Positions 34,503 through 45,737 of a stretch of 46,023 nt of DNA are shown here, one piece after another. The DNA comes from Clostridia bacterium. Its GTDB lineage: Bacteria; Bacillota; Clostridia; Christensenellales; Aristaeellaceae. The stretch covers positions 1-46,023 of the forward strand of contig JAGBFR010000038.1 of NCBI GenBank assembly GCA_017936375.1, given 5' to 3'. Below the pieces are notes generated by a model. The model made no database searches. It was not told the origin of the DNA and saw nothing but the letters and a program-made list of their open reading frames with translations. Both the position numbers and the translations under genes were made by a program. How positions within the stretch are numbered: position 1 is the stretch's first letter; every line of letters begins with the position of its first letter.

Positions 34503-34676
34503 ATGCTGCCCAAGGATCCCGTGATGCTCTTGAGTGTCGTCAATATGAAGCTGCGCGACGCGTACGCGTCCCTTGACGCGCTGTGCGACGATTTGGACGT
34601 CTCCCGCGGCGAGATCGAGGCCGCGCTCGCCGAGATCGGCTACGCGTACAGCGCACAGAGCAACCAGTTTATTTGA
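34503..34676 (+). CDS. DUF4250 small protein
   Basis: 57-aa protein, MLPKDPVMLLSVVNMKLRD... followed by a short helix-turn-helix-like segment (LDALCDDLDVSRGEIEAALAEIGYAYS) and ending AQSNQFI. The MLPKDPVMLLS start and NQF end are those of DUF4250, a family of unknown function found in Firmicutes and gut bacteria. AGGAGG lies 6 nt before the ATG at 34503. It lies 24 bp after ruvA and before ruvB, thus in the ruv transcript. The fold hints at nucleic-acid contact but this is not shown. Confidence 0.85.
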   Translation: MLPKDPVMLLSVVNMKLRDAYASLDALCDDLDVSRGEIEAALAEIGYAYSAQSNQFI

Positions 34677-34840
34677 TGCTTCATTGCTGATAGATTGATT
34701 CTTCCTGTTCAGTATGGAAGCAGAGAAGGGGTGGTGGGGGCGATCGATAAGCCCCTGCTCAGTCTGCCGGATTCAGAGCATATCCCGAATGGATTACAGA
34801 GTTTGATGACAGATAACCGGGCAACCGGGAGGTTAATGAA

Positions 34841-35890
34841 ATGGAAGAGGAACGCCTTGTCATGAGCGGCTTCCGCATGGAAGACGACGATCAGGAAAGC
34901 AGCCTTCGCCCCAAAACGCTGCGCGACTATGTCGGCCAGCAGGCGGTGAAGGACAGCCTGAATATCTATATCCAGGCCGCGCGCCAACGCCGTGAGCCGC
35001 TGGATCATATCCTGCTCTACGGCCCGCCCGGCCTCGGCAAGACCACGCTGGCCAATATCGTCGCCAGCGAAATGGGCGCGAACATCCGCGTGACCAGCGG
35101 CCCGGCGATCGAGCGCCCGGGCGACCTCGTCGCGCTGGTGTCCAATCTCTCGCAGGGCGACGTGCTCTTCATCGATGAGATCCACAGGCTCTCGCATGCG
35201 GTGGAGGAGGTGCTCTACCCGGCGATGGAGGACTATGCGCTGGATATCGTCACCGGCAAGGGCGCGATGGCCAACAGCATCCGCATTCAGCTGCCCAGGT
35301 TCACGCTCATCGGCGCGACAACCCGCGCGGGCTCGCTCTCCGCGCCGCTGCGCGACCGCTTCGGCATCATCTTCCGCCTGCAGATGTACACGACGGAGGA
35401 GCTCATGCAGATCGTCTATCACTCCGCCGGGGTGCTGGATATCCGCGCGGACGAGGAGGGCGTGCGCGAGATCGCGCGCCGCAGCCGCGGCACGCCGCGT
35501 ATCGTCAACCGCCTGCTCAAGCGCGTGCGCGACTATGCGCAGGTGCGCGGCGACGGCGTGATCACCCTGCAGATGGCGCGCGAGGCGCTGCGCCTCTTGG
35601 ATGTGGACGACATCGGCCTTGATCGCACCGACCGCGCGATCCTGCAGACGATGATGGTCAAGTTCGGCGGCAGGCCCGTCGGCCTTGACACCCTCGCGGC
35701 GACGACCGGCGAGGACGCCGTGACCATCGAGGACGTCATCGAGCCGTACCTCATGCAGCTGGGCTTCATCATGCGCACCCCGCGCGGCCGCATCTGCACG
35801 GAGGCGGCCTACCGCCATATGGGCGTGCCGATGCCGCTGGATATGCGCGCGCAGGCGAAGGTCGAGGGGCAGACGAGCCTGCTGGATTGA
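34841..35890 (+). CDS. ruvB: Holliday junction branch-migration helicase RuvB
   Basis: 349-aa AAA+ motor that drives branch migration with RuvA. It has [12 protein letters not shown], Walker [12 protein letters not shown], Walker [11 protein letters not shown], sensor 1 [18 protein letters not shown] and a C-terminal winged helix ending [14 protein letters not shown]. Full length. GGGAGG lies about 9 nt before the ATG. The 164-bp gap from the DUF4250 gene has no terminator or clear gene. A T-rich hairpin follows the stop. Confidence 0.96.
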   Translation: MEEERLVMSGFRMEDDDQESSLRPKTLRDYVGQQAVKDSLNIYIQAARQRREPLDHILLYGPPGLGKTTLANIVASEMGANIRVTSGPAIERPGDLVALVSNLSQGDVLFIDEIHRLSHAVEEVLYPAMEDYALDIVTGKGAMANSIRIQLPRFTLIGATTRAGSLSAPLRDRFGIIFRLQMYTTEELMQIVYHSAGVLDIRADEEGVREIARRSRGTPRIVNRLLKRVRDYAQVRGDGVITLQMAREALRLLDVDDIGLDRTDRAILQTMMVKFGGRPVGLDTLAATTGEDAVTIEDVIEPYLMQLGFIMRTPRGRICTEAAYRHMGVPMPLDMRAQAKVEGQTSLLD

Positions 35891-35905
35891 TCTGAGAAAA
35901 CATGA

Positions 35906-35946
35906 GGGAGGGGCAGAGCCCCTCCCCTGCAGTTTTTGTTTTTCCT
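35906..35946 (+). terminator. hairpin after ruvB (repeat-like terminator)
   Basis: Stem GGGAGGGGC/GCCCCTCCC with AGA loop, then CTGCAG and TTTTTGTTTTTCC. A second GGTTCTGCCCCTCCC word at 35963-35977 could compete for pairing. The GGGGCAGAGCCCC core recalls the end of the family-2 repeat. Confidence 0.6.
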
Positions 35947-36019
35947 GCACCCGTGTAGGGAGAGGTTCTGCCCCTCCCAAAGGGTGTTCCCATTGAACGA
36001 GATTGATTGAAGAGAAACG

Positions 36020-37048
36020 ATGAAAACATCCGATTTTAACTACAACCTGCCCGAGGAGCTGATCGCGCAGACGCCCGTCTACCCGCGCGATTCCAGCCGC
36101 CTGCTCGTCTATCACAGGGACGGCGGGGCGATCGAGCATAAGGTCTTTTACGATGTGATCGACTATCTGAATCCCGGCGACGTGCTCGTCGTCAATCAGA
36201 CCCGCGTCATCCCCGCGCGCCTGTACGGCGTGAAGGAGGGAACGGGCGGCGCGATCGAGTTCCTGCTGCTGCGCAGGCTGAATCTGACCGACTGGGAGGT
36301 CATCCTCAAGCCCGGCAAGAAGGCCAAGCCCGGCGCGCGCTTCGTCTTTGGCGAGGGCGAGCTGGTGGCGGAGGTGCTCTCCATGGCGGAGGACGGCGGG
36401 CGCACGGTGCGCTTCTTCTATGAGGGCGTGTTTGAGGATGTGCTGGACAGGCTGGGCCAGATGCCGCTGCCGCCGTATATCCATGAGAAGCTGGAGGACC
36501 GCACGCGCTATCAGACCGTCTATGCGAAGATCGACGGCAGCGCGGCCGCGCCGACGGCGGGCCTGCACTTCACCCCCGAGCTCATGGAGCGCGTGAAGGC
36601 GAAGGGCATTGAGATCGTTCCCGTGCTGCTGCACGTGGGCCTTGGCACGTTCCGCCCGGTGAAGGAGGAGGACGTCTCCAACCACCACATGCACAGCGAG
36701 TATTACGAGGTCACGCCCGAGCAGGCGGAGGCGATCAACGCCGCCCGCGCGCGCGGCGGCCGCGTGGTCTGCGTCGGCACGACGAGCGTGCGCACGCTGG
36801 AGACCGTCGCCGATGAAAACGGCGTCGTCCATCCCGGCAGCGGCTTTACGCAGATCTTCATCACCCCGGGCGTGAAGATCAAGGCGGTCGACGCGCTGAT
36901 CACCAATTTCCATCTGCCGCAGAGCACGCTGCTGATGCTCATCTCCGCGCTGATGACCCGCGAGGAGGCGCTGCGCGCATATGAGATCGCCGTGGGCGAG
37001 CGCTATCGCTTCTTCAGCTTTGGCGATGCGATGATGATCATGGACTGA
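36020..37048 (+). CDS. queA: S-adenosylmethionine:tRNA ribosyltransferase-isomerase
   Basis: 342-aa enzyme that moves the ribosyl group of SAM onto 7-aminomethyl-7-deazaguanine in tRNA to give epoxyqueuosine. Family marks: [81 protein letters not shown] and [16 protein letters not shown]. Full length. The ribosome site is weak (GAAGAG). It is followed by a strong terminator and then tgt, which acts one step earlier in the same pathway. Confidence 0.96.
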   Translation: MKTSDFNYNLPEELIAQTPVYPRDSSRLLVYHRDGGAIEHKVFYDVIDYLNPGDVLVVNQTRVIPARLYGVKEGTGGAIEFLLLRRLNLTDWEVILKPGKKAKPGARFVFGEGELVAEVLSMAEDGGRTVRFFYEGVFEDVLDRLGQMPLPPYIHEKLEDRTRYQTVYAKIDGSAAAPTAGLHFTPELMERVKAKGIEIVPVLLHVGLGTFRPVKEEDVSNHHMHSEYYEVTPEQAEAINAARARGGRVVCVGTTSVRTLETVADENGVVHPGSGFTQIFITPGVKIKAVDALITNFHLPQSTLLMLISALMTREEALRAYEIAVGERYRFFSFGDAMMIMD

Positions 37049-37073
37049 GCCGCAAACGCAATCCGAGATACAG

Positions 37074-37104
37074 GGAACGGACCTTCGGGGTTCGTTCCTT
37101 TTTT
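37074..37104 (+). terminator. terminator after queA
   Basis: A 10-bp stem GGAACGGACC/GGTTCGTTCC-type with a TTCGG loop, followed by six Ts. Confidence 0.9.
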
Positions 37105-37118
37105 CAATGTTTCTCCGC

Positions 37119-37147
37119 TTGAATGGCCGCGATAACCATGCTATAAT
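37119..37147 (+). promoter_or_regulatory. promoter of tgt
   Basis: TTGAAT at 37119-37124, 17-bp spacer, TATAAT at 37142-37147 with an extended TGC before it. Confidence 0.85.
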
Positions 37148-37159
37148 CGTTTCCGATAA

Positions 37160-38341
<1,182 letters not shown>

Positions 38342-38365
38342 GTTTGCTTGAAAGGACAGAATGCC

Positions 38366-40024
38366 ATGCTCAGGCTTTTCAGGGAACATGAAATCCGCAG
38401 GGAGCTTTCCCTCTCTCCGCTCTGGACGCTGACGACGATGGACGAGGGCGGCCTTGCCGCGCCGGTTCAGGTTGCCGTGCCCTCCGTGCTGGAGAGCGTG
38501 CCCGGCCTTGTCGCCTACAAGGGCCGCGCGGCGTATGAGAATGCCTTTACCGGCGGCGGTACGCTGCGCTTTGTCTTCGGCGGCGTGAGCTTCATGGCGA
38601 AGGTCTATCTGGACGGCGCGCTGCTCGCCGAGCACTACGGCGCGTACACCGCCTTTGATGCGATCGCCGAGAATGTGCCGCAGGGCAGGCATGTCCTGCG
38701 CGTGGAGGTGGACAACCGCTACGGCGAGGCCTCCGCCCTGCACGTGGAAAACGACTATTACAGCTACGGCGGCATCAACCGCCCCGTCGCCCTCGAGCAG
38801 CTGGGCAGCGCGTACATCACGCGGCTGGCCGTCGTCCCGCGCCTTGAAGACGGCGTGTGGGTTGCCGACGTGCAGGCCGATGTGCGCAGCCTGAGCGATG
38901 AGGATGTGACGATCAGCGCGGTGCTGCGCGCGGCGGACGAGGGCACGCAGGCTCTCCCGCAGACGCTGCCCGCCCGCGGCTGCGCGACGCTGGGCGCGCG
39001 GCTGACGCTTGCTGACGCGACCCCGTGGAGCCCGGCGAGCCCCGTGCTCTATGGTGTATCCGCCGTCCTCGCCGTCAATGGCAGGGAGGAGGATGACCTG
39101 CGCGACCGCTTCGGCTGCCGCGAGGTGCGCGTGGAGGGGAATCGGATTCTCCTCAACGGCGAGCCGCTGCGCATCAAGGGCTTCAACCGCCATGAGGACT
39201 ACGGCAGCCTCGGCAGCGCCGTGCCGGCGGAGGTCATGGCGCGCGACCTGCAGCAGATGCGCGATATCGGCGCGAACGCCGTGCGCACCTGCCATTATCC
39301 GAATGATCCGCGCTTCCTCGACCTGTGCGACGAGATGGGCATGCTCGTCTGGGAGGAGTCCCATGCGCGCGGCCTCACGCTCGCGCAGATGCAGCACCCG
39401 CTCTTTAAGGAGCAGACGGAGCTGTGCGTGCGCGAGATGATCGCCCAGCACATCAATCATCCGTCCATCTTCATCTGGGGCTGCCTCAATGAGTGCGACG
39501 ACATCACGCCCGAGGGCGCGGCGATCTACCGCTGGAATCTGAATCTGCTGCGCGAGCTGGATCCCTCCCGCCCGGTGACGGCGGCGCTGCTGGACCGAAA
39601 GGGCAGCCTGATCTTCGGCGACTGCGACGTGTGCAGCGTGAATCTCTACCCGCTCTGGTATCACCCGACCGACCCGGCTGTGCATGTGGAGAACATGGCG
39701 CAGTACGTCGCGGCATGCGGCGGCGCGGGCAAGCCTGTGATCGTCAGCGAGATCGGCGCGGGCGCGATCTACGGCTACCGCGATCCCGGCGCGATGAAGT
39801 GGACCGAGGAGCGGCAGGCGCAGATCCTCGCCCGTCAGATTGACGCCGTGCTGGGCAATCCCGCCTGCACGGGTATCTTCCTCTGGCAGTTTGCCGACGT
39901 GCGCGTGGACGAGAGCTGGTTTGACAAGCGGCCCGGCTGCGTGAATAACAAGGGCGTTGTCGACCGCTGGCGCAGGCCGAAGCTGTCTTACCAGAAGGTC
40001 AAGGAATGCTTTGCCAAGTACTGA
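38366..40024 (+). CDS. glycoside hydrolase family 2, beta-glucuronidase-like
   Basis: 552-aa intracellular enzyme (no signal peptide). It has a jelly-roll sugar-binding domain (about 1-155), an immunoglobulin-like domain (160-255) and a TIM barrel (255-552). The acid/base is Glu376 in the LNE motif and the nucleophile Glu462 in VSEIGAG. The NxK motif that grips the glucuronate carboxylate is present as Asn527-Lys529 (NNKG), which favours glucuronidase over galactosidase. The loop inserted after VWEE in drug-glucuronide enzymes such as E. coli GusA is missing (ESHARGLTLAQMQHP), making it a no-loop type and likely to prefer sugar or polysaccharide glucuronides. ATG at 38366 with AAAGGA upstream. 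It lies only 24 bp after tgt. Confidence 0.83.
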   Translation: MLRLFREHEIRRELSLSPLWTLTTMDEGGLAAPVQVAVPSVLESVPGLVAYKGRAAYENAFTGGGTLRFVFGGVSFMAKVYLDGALLAEHYGAYTAFDAIAENVPQGRHVLRVEVDNRYGEASALHVENDYYSYGGINRPVALEQLGSAYITRLAVVPRLEDGVWVADVQADVRSLSDEDVTISAVLRAADEGTQALPQTLPARGCATLGARLTLADATPWSPASPVLYGVSAVLAVNGREEDDLRDRFGCREVRVEGNRILLNGEPLRIKGFNRHEDYGSLGSAVPAEVMARDLQQMRDIGANAVRTCHYPNDPRFLDLCDEMGMLVWEESHARGLTLAQMQHPLFKEQTELCVREMIAQHINHPSIFIWGCLNECDDITPEGAAIYRWNLNLLRELDPSRPVTAALLDRKGSLIFGDCDVCSVNLYPLWYHPTDPAVHVENMAQYVAACGGAGKPVIVSEIGAGAIYGYRDPGAMKWTEERQAQILARQIDAVLGNPACTGIFLWQFADVRVDESWFDKRPGCVNNKGVVDRWRRPKLSYQKVKECFAKY

Positions 40025-40065
40025 GAATTCCGCGCCCGGTCAGTCGGTGAATTTTCGTGCAATAC

Positions 40066-40094
40066 TTGAAGTTTTGCCGGTGACAGGGTATAAT
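40066..40094 (+). promoter_or_regulatory. promoter of yajC
   Basis: TTGAAG at 40066-40071, 17-bp spacer, TATAAT at 40089-40094. Confidence 0.78.
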
Positions 40095-40135
40095 AGTGAA
40101 GTTGGCTTAAAATTTTGAAAGGATGTGTCTTTCCT

Positions 40136-40528
40136 ATGAAGTACGAACTGATGAACCTGCTGGCGGACGCCGCTGCGACCGCTGCTGATCCCGCTGCCGC
40201 CGAGATGGCCGAGATGTCCACCGGCGCGACCATCATCTACACCCTCGTTCAGCTGCTCCCGATGATCCTGATCTTCGTGGTCTTCTATTTCATGCTGATC
40301 CGTCCGCAGCGCAAGAAGGATAAGGAAGCGCAGCAGATGCTCAAGAACCTCAAGGTCGGCGACCGCATCTGCACCATCGGCGGCTTCTACGGCACCATCG
40401 TGCGCATCAAGGACGACGTGCTGACCATCGAGGTTGGCGACGCCAAGACCCAGATGATGATCGCGCGCTGGGCTGTCAAGAACATCGACACCCTCTCCAT
40501 CGAGAACGACGCCGAGACCCTCATCTGA
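40136..40528 (+). CDS. yajC: preprotein translocase accessory subunit YajC
   Basis: 130-aa single-span protein of the SecDF-YajC complex. An Ala-rich extracytoplasmic N-terminus leads into the span IIYTLVQLLPMILIFVVFYFMLIRPQRKK, whose FYFMLIRPQ ending is diagnostic. The basic cytoplasmic domain follows with GDRICTIGGFYGTIVRIKDD. The N-terminal extension before the span (about 37 residues) is longer than in E. coli YajC. ATG at 40136 with AAAGGA 12 nt upstream. A strong terminator follows, so it is monocistronic. secD and secF are not in the window. Confidence 0.93.
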   Translation: MKYELMNLLADAAATAADPAAAEMAEMSTGATIIYTLVQLLPMILIFVVFYFMLIRPQRKKDKEAQQMLKNLKVGDRICTIGGFYGTIVRIKDDVLTIEVGDAKTQMMIARWAVKNIDTLSIENDAETLI

Positions 40529-40546
40529 TCCCCGTACGCATACAAG

Positions 40547-40592
40547 ACCCCGCTTTGTCATAGGGTTCACCATGACAGGGCGGGGCTTTTTT
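40547..40592 (+). terminator. terminator after yajC
   Basis: Stem CCCCGCTTTGTCAT with ATGACAGGGCGGGG (one TT/GG mismatch) followed by TTTTTT. Confidence 0.88.
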
Positions 40593-40618
40593 CATGCCCG
40601 CCTGCGGGAGGGATGACG

Positions 40619-41116
40619 ATGGACAGCAGGACAATCGGAGAAAAAACGGCGAAGACCGGCACGGACGCCTTTATTCCGCGGCGGGAACGCGGGCTGGATT
40701 CTTTTACCAGGAGCATGCGGCGCGGGCTGCGCCGGGGCAGGGGAAAGGGCGCGCTGGGCGCCGTGCTGCGCGGCGTGCTCGTCGGCGCGGCGATCACGGT
40801 GGTCGGCGTGGCGGTATTCGCGCTGGCGCTGATGTGGTGGGACGCGGGGGACCGCGCGGTGACGGCGATCAATCAGGTGATCAAGTTCGTCGCGATCCTC
40901 GCCGCCGTGACCACCGCGACGGACGGCGGGCAGAGCGGCGGCATGATGCGCGGCGCGGCGACGGGCCTTGCGTATATGGCGCTGGGCGTCGCCTGCTACT
41001 GCCTGCTGATGGGGCAGGGCGTGCGCTTTACGGCGTATCTCGCGGATCTGGGCATGGGCATCGCCGCAGGCGGTCTGTTTGCGATGATCCTCGGGGGGAG
41101 GAAGGCGGAAGCGTAG
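40619..41116 (+). CDS. TIGR04086 family membrane protein
   Basis: 165-aa protein with a basic cytoplasmic head and four hydrophobic spans. The pattern GVLVGAAITVVGVAVFALALMWWD and INQVIKFVAILAAVTTA, with paired small residues, fits the TIGR04086 family. That family usually neighbours yajC/secDF in Clostridia; the assignment rests on context plus pattern. ATG at 40619 is chosen because GGGAGG lies 8 nt upstream; the ATG at 40613 is too close to it. Function unknown. It is followed by the regulator gene with its own promoter. Confidence 0.78.
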   Translation: MDSRTIGEKTAKTGTDAFIPRRERGLDSFTRSMRRGLRRGRGKGALGAVLRGVLVGAAITVVGVAVFALALMWWDAGDRAVTAINQVIKFVAILAAVTTATDGGQSGGMMRGAATGLAYMALGVACYCLLMGQGVRFTAYLADLGMGIAAGGLFAMILGGRKAEA

Positions 41117-41129
41117 ACCGGCATGTGTA

Positions 41130-41159
41130 TTGAGGCGGCCTGAGCGCCTGTGCTATAAT
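41130..41159 (+). promoter_or_regulatory. promoter of the HTH-TPR regulator
   Basis: TTGAGG at 41130-41135, 18-bp spacer, TATAAT at 41154-41159 with an extended TGC. Confidence 0.75.
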
Positions 41160-41191
41160 GGGGTATCACACTCCACAGGAGGGCATGGGCG

Positions 41192-42424
41192 ATGAGCGCA
41201 TACACTGGCTGGCTGATCCGAAGGAAGCGGATGGAGCTGAATTATTCACAGGAGGGGCTGGCGAAGGGGATCTGCGCGGTGAGCTATCTGAGCAAGATCG
41301 AACAGGGGCTCGTAGAGCCGGGGCAGGAGATCCTTGACAGGCTCTTTGATGCGCTGGGGATTGACTTTGTGCGCGATCCTGTGCTTGAAAAGGAGGCGCA
41401 GGCGCAGCTCGACCGTTTCTTTTTCCTCTTTGAGGCCGACGAGCCGTATGATGAGCAGCGCGCCTTCTTTGAGAAGCACGGTGAGCGCCTTGCGTGCAGC
41501 GAGTTTGCGCTCTCTTATCAGGTCTATCGGCTGATTTCCGAGGCGTCTGTTGAGGATGCTGAGCAGCCGTGCGCCATGCTGGCGCAGCTGGAGCCTTTCA
41601 TGCACTGCCTGCCCGCCCGCCTTGCGCAATGGGTGCTGATCGTGCGGGCGGAATACGAGGAGAATCCTGAGGATGAATGGGCTGTGCTTTGTGAGGCTGC
41701 GCGGCTCAGATCCTGCTGTGTGGCGACGTATAAGCTCGCGGTCTGCGCTTATCGGCGGGGGCAGTACAGCCTCTGTGCGGAGCTTGCGGAGCGGGCGTAT
41801 TCGGAGGCGGCTTATGAGGGGAATCCGGCGACCATGATCTGGAGCTGCCATACGCTGGGCGCGTGTGCCTGTAACCGACATGACATGGAGCAGGCGGTGC
41901 GGTATTATGAGCGCGTGCGTGCGCTTACGCGCGGCTATCGCATTGATATGGGAAGCTACATTGATTACAATTTGGGATCGAGCTATCTGGAAATGGGCAG
42001 GGATGAAGATGCGCTGCGCTATCTGGAACGGGCACGGGAAGTCGATGGGGATGTGCTGCACAACACATTGCTGCATCAGAAGAAGTCGATCCTTTATCAT
42101 CGCCTCGGCAGGCGTGAGGAGGCGCAGGCGCAGCTCGCCCTTGCGCAGGCGTGCTTTGACCAGCGGGAATGGCCGGCGTGGCGCAGGCCGGAGCTGATTG
42201 GGCAGATGCTTGGCTTCGCCCGCCTGCTGCTTGATGGCATGGAGAATACGGAGGCGTTTGAACGGATCACGCGTGCGCTGTATAACGACGCCGGCACATG
42301 GTTTGGCCATGGGTTCAGGCGCTTCTACGGGAGCTATCTGGTTCAGCTGTGCAAAGCACAGCGGCGCTACAAGGAGGCGCTGGCGCTCAGCGAGGAGATG
42401 GCGGAGGCGGAGATGTTCTTCTGA
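41192..42424 (+). CDS. HTH regulator with TPR repeats (RRNPP-like)
   Basis: 410-aa regulator. The Cro/C1-type helix-turn-helix (about 5-60) reads WLIRRKRMELNYSQEGLAKGICAVSYLSKIEQG. The rest is alpha-helical with TPR-like repeats, for example GSYIDYNLGSSYLEMGRDEDALRYLERAREVD and the following LLHQKKSILYHRLGRREEAQAQLALAQA. This is the plan of Rgg/PlcR/PrgX-type regulators that bind short peptides, but no peptide gene was found beside it. AGGAGGG lies about 10 nt before the ATG. It is upstream of an MFS transporter it may regulate. Confidence 0.83.
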   Translation: MSAYTGWLIRRKRMELNYSQEGLAKGICAVSYLSKIEQGLVEPGQEILDRLFDALGIDFVRDPVLEKEAQAQLDRFFFLFEADEPYDEQRAFFEKHGERLACSEFALSYQVYRLISEASVEDAEQPCAMLAQLEPFMHCLPARLAQWVLIVRAEYEENPEDEWAVLCEAARLRSCCVATYKLAVCAYRRGQYSLCAELAERAYSEAAYEGNPATMIWSCHTLGACACNRHDMEQAVRYYERVRALTRGYRIDMGSYIDYNLGSSYLEMGRDEDALRYLERAREVDGDVLHNTLLHQKKSILYHRLGRREEAQAQLALAQACFDQREWPAWRRPELIGQMLGFARLLLDGMENTEAFERITRALYNDAGTWFGHGFRRFYGSYLVQLCKAQRRYKEALALSEEMAEAEMFF

Positions 42425-42449
42425 TTCCGGATGTTTCCTGAAAAATAAA

Positions 42450-42521
42450 TATAAAGCGGATTAAAGCACGGATTTGAGTAATGAATTTCTCAAAACCACG
42501 GGCTTATATCCGCTTTATTTT
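42450..42521. promoter_or_regulatory. inverted repeat between the regulator and the MFS gene
   Basis: Arms ATAAAGCGGAT and ATCCGCTTTAT enclose about 45 nt. Inside is a second dyad, TTTGAG/CTCAAA (42473-42492 region). The outer right arm is followed by TTTTTG. It could be a long terminator for the regulator or an operator before the MFS gene. A weak extended -10 (TGCTATGCT) lies at 42524-42532. Confidence 0.45.
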
Positions 42522-42559
42522 TGTGCTATGCTGATTGCAGAAAAACGGAGGTACAGCAC

Positions 42560-43783
42560 ATGAAGAAGAAAACACTCTGGACGAAGAACTTTACCATTAT
42601 TTCTCTGGGTACGCTCATCAGCGCCGTCGGCGGTGTAGCGATGAATCTGGGGCTCAGCCTCGTCGTGTTTGACAGGACGCAGTCGACGTGGCTGACGGGC
42701 TTTTTCGCGGCGGTGTCCATGATCCCGGGCATGACACTGCCCATCCTGCTTGGCCCGGCGATCGACCATGCCAACAGGAAGCATATGATTGTCGCGCTGG
42801 ATGCGCTCAGCGGCGTATGTTATCTGGCGTTCCTTGCGTATATCCGCGCATATGGCTTTGTTTATGGGGCGTACGTGGCGTTCAGCCTGATTCTCGGGTG
42901 CATCGGCTCGGTGTACAGCCTCGCTTATCAGAGCCTGTATCCGGATATGATCCCTGAGGGCTTTGCACAGCAGGGCTACGCCATCTCAGGAATGATCTAT
43001 CCGCTGGCGACGACGCTGGTTACGCCGCTTGCGGCACTGGTGTATGAGCGATGCGGCGTGGAGACGATTTTTCTGCTGGAGGGTGCGCTGCTGCTGACGG
43101 CGGCCGCATTTGAGTCGCAGATCGACCATTGCCCTGAGAAGAGGAAGGGCGCGCAGAGCCTGCGGGAATATGGGCAGGATATCCTTGAAGGGTTTCGCTA
43201 TCTCAAGCGGGAGAAGGGCATGCGCAGTATATACAGCTATATGATGATTACCAATGCCGCCGGCAATGGTGTGGGGCTGATGGCGATGTCCCATTTCCAG
43301 ACCTCTTCGGTGCTGACTAACGCCATGTACGGACTGCTTACCTCGGCGGAGACACTCGGGCGGCTGATCGGTTCGGCGGTGCATTATCTCTTTAAGATCC
43401 CGGAGGAGAAACGCTATGCGCTGACTGTGCGCGTGTATATGATCTATGAGGCCTGCGATGGACTCATGCTCTTCATGGCGTATCCGGTGATGCTTGTGCT
43501 GCGCTTTGCCTGTGGTTTCCTTGGCTCACAGACGGCGGCGCTGCGCTCAGCAGCTGTGCAGAACTATCTGCCGCAGGATATGCGCGCAAGGGTATACGGG
43601 CTGTTTGATGTGCTGGCTTCGCTGGGAATGATGACGGTGCAGATGGGTGTGGGCGTATTGGGAGAGGTAATGGCCTATCGGCATGTTGCGCTGCTGATGG
43701 CTGCTCTCTCCCTTGCGGCCAACCTGCTGCTGATCGTGCGCAATAAGCGACATGTGGAGCCGATTTATAATTGGAAGGTATAA
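42560..43783 (+). CDS. MFS transporter
   Basis: 407-aa, 12-span major facilitator. It starts with NFTIISLGTLISAVGGVAMNLGLSLVVFDRTQSTWLTGFF and the motif-A-like loop GPAIDHANRKHMI between spans 2 and 3. This is the multidrug-type subfamily seen in Firmicutes (MFS_3/enterobactin-exporter-like). The ATG at 42560 follows GGAGG by 8 nt; 13 in-frame codons upstream lack a site. The neighbouring HTH-TPR regulator suggests inducible export. Substrate unknown. Confidence 0.9.
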   Translation: MKKKTLWTKNFTIISLGTLISAVGGVAMNLGLSLVVFDRTQSTWLTGFFAAVSMIPGMTLPILLGPAIDHANRKHMIVALDALSGVCYLAFLAYIRAYGFVYGAYVAFSLILGCIGSVYSLAYQSLYPDMIPEGFAQQGYAISGMIYPLATTLVTPLAALVYERCGVETIFLLEGALLLTAAAFESQIDHCPEKRKGAQSLREYGQDILEGFRYLKREKGMRSIYSYMMITNAAGNGVGLMAMSHFQTSSVLTNAMYGLLTSAETLGRLIGSAVHYLFKIPEEKRYALTVRVYMIYEACDGLMLFMAYPVMLVLRFACGFLGSQTAALRSAAVQNYLPQDMRARVYGLFDVLASLGMMTVQMGVGVLGEVMAYRHVALLMAALSLAANLLLIVRNKRHVEPIYNWKV

Positions 43784-43784
43784 G

Positions 43785-43815
43785 AAACCGCCCGGCCATC
43801 TGGCCGGGGCGGTTT
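43785..43815. terminator. bidirectional terminator between MFS gene and yhbY
   Basis: Stem AAACCGCCC/GGGCGGTTT, extended by GGCCA/TGGCC with one bulged G. It ends both convergent genes. Read leftward it is followed by TTTCTTATA. Confidence 0.82.
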
Positions 43816-43830
43816 GCGCTATCCAGTTGT

Positions 43831-44118
43831 TTACGGCAGCACGATCTTGGGATCCTTCTCCCTCGCGCGGTAGATCACGAAGCGGTTGCCGATGCACTGC
43901 ACGGGCTCCGCATTCGCGCCCTCGCACAGCTCGGTGATCGCCTCGCGGGTGGTGAGGGGGCAGTTCTGCAGGATGGTGCCCTTGATCAGCTCGCGCGCCT
44001 CGAGCGCGTCGGAGAGCTGCTTGATCATGTTGTCGTTCACGCCGTCCTTGCCCACGTGCAGGATCGGCTCCATGGTATTGGCCAGGCCGCGCAGATACGC
44101 GCGCTGCTTGCTCGTCAT
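43831..44118 (-). CDS. yhbY: CRM-domain RNA-binding protein YhbY
   Basis: 95-aa single CRM domain: MTSKQRAYLRGLANTMEPILHVGKDGVND and the GxxG-type RNA loop, then VQCIGNRFVIYRAREKDPKIVLP. These proteins bind pre-50S ribosomal subunits. It lies 119 bp downstream of obgE in the same direction, a common Firmicutes pairing that joins two ribosome-assembly factors. AGGA lies 9 nt before the ATG. Confidence 0.93.
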   Translation of the reverse strand: MTSKQRAYLRGLANTMEPILHVGKDGVNDNMIKQLSDALEARELIKGTILQNCPLTTREAITELCEGANAEPVQCIGNRFVIYRAREKDPKIVLP

Positions 44119-44237
44119 ATTGAAATCCTCGTTTCTTATTTACAGTATATATGGAAGTGAGTGGGAAAAACGCCCGCGTGTACAAAGGCTGCATGCCTTG
44201 GCAAACATTGGCGGAAGGGAATCCGCCCTCAGGGCGG

Positions 44238-45533
<1,296 letters not shown>

Positions 45534-45609
45534 TCAGAAAAACGCGCGGCGCGGGCGCCGGCTGCGCGGCAAAAAGTGAGATAATGCCGCAAAAATCAAC
45601 ATCCGAGTG

Positions 45610-45638
45610 ATTATACTCTGATTTGATCTTTGCGTCAA
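45610..45638 (-). promoter_or_regulatory. promoter of obgE-yhbY
   Basis: On the minus strand TTGACG (complement of 45633-45638), 17-bp spacer, TATAAT (complement of 45610-45615). Confidence 0.83.
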
Positions 45639-45702
45639 GGGATTGCCCTCAACATTTTCTCGCGAAAAGTCGAAAAACATTCAAAAAACTTCAGATACGG
45701 GC

Positions 45703-45731
45703 TTGATTTTTATGGATATGTGTGCTATCAT
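45703..45731 (+). promoter_or_regulatory. promoter of rpsF
   Basis: TTGATT at 45703-45708, 17-bp spacer, TATCAT at 45726-45731. Confidence 0.8.
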
Positions 45732-45737
45732 ACGTAA

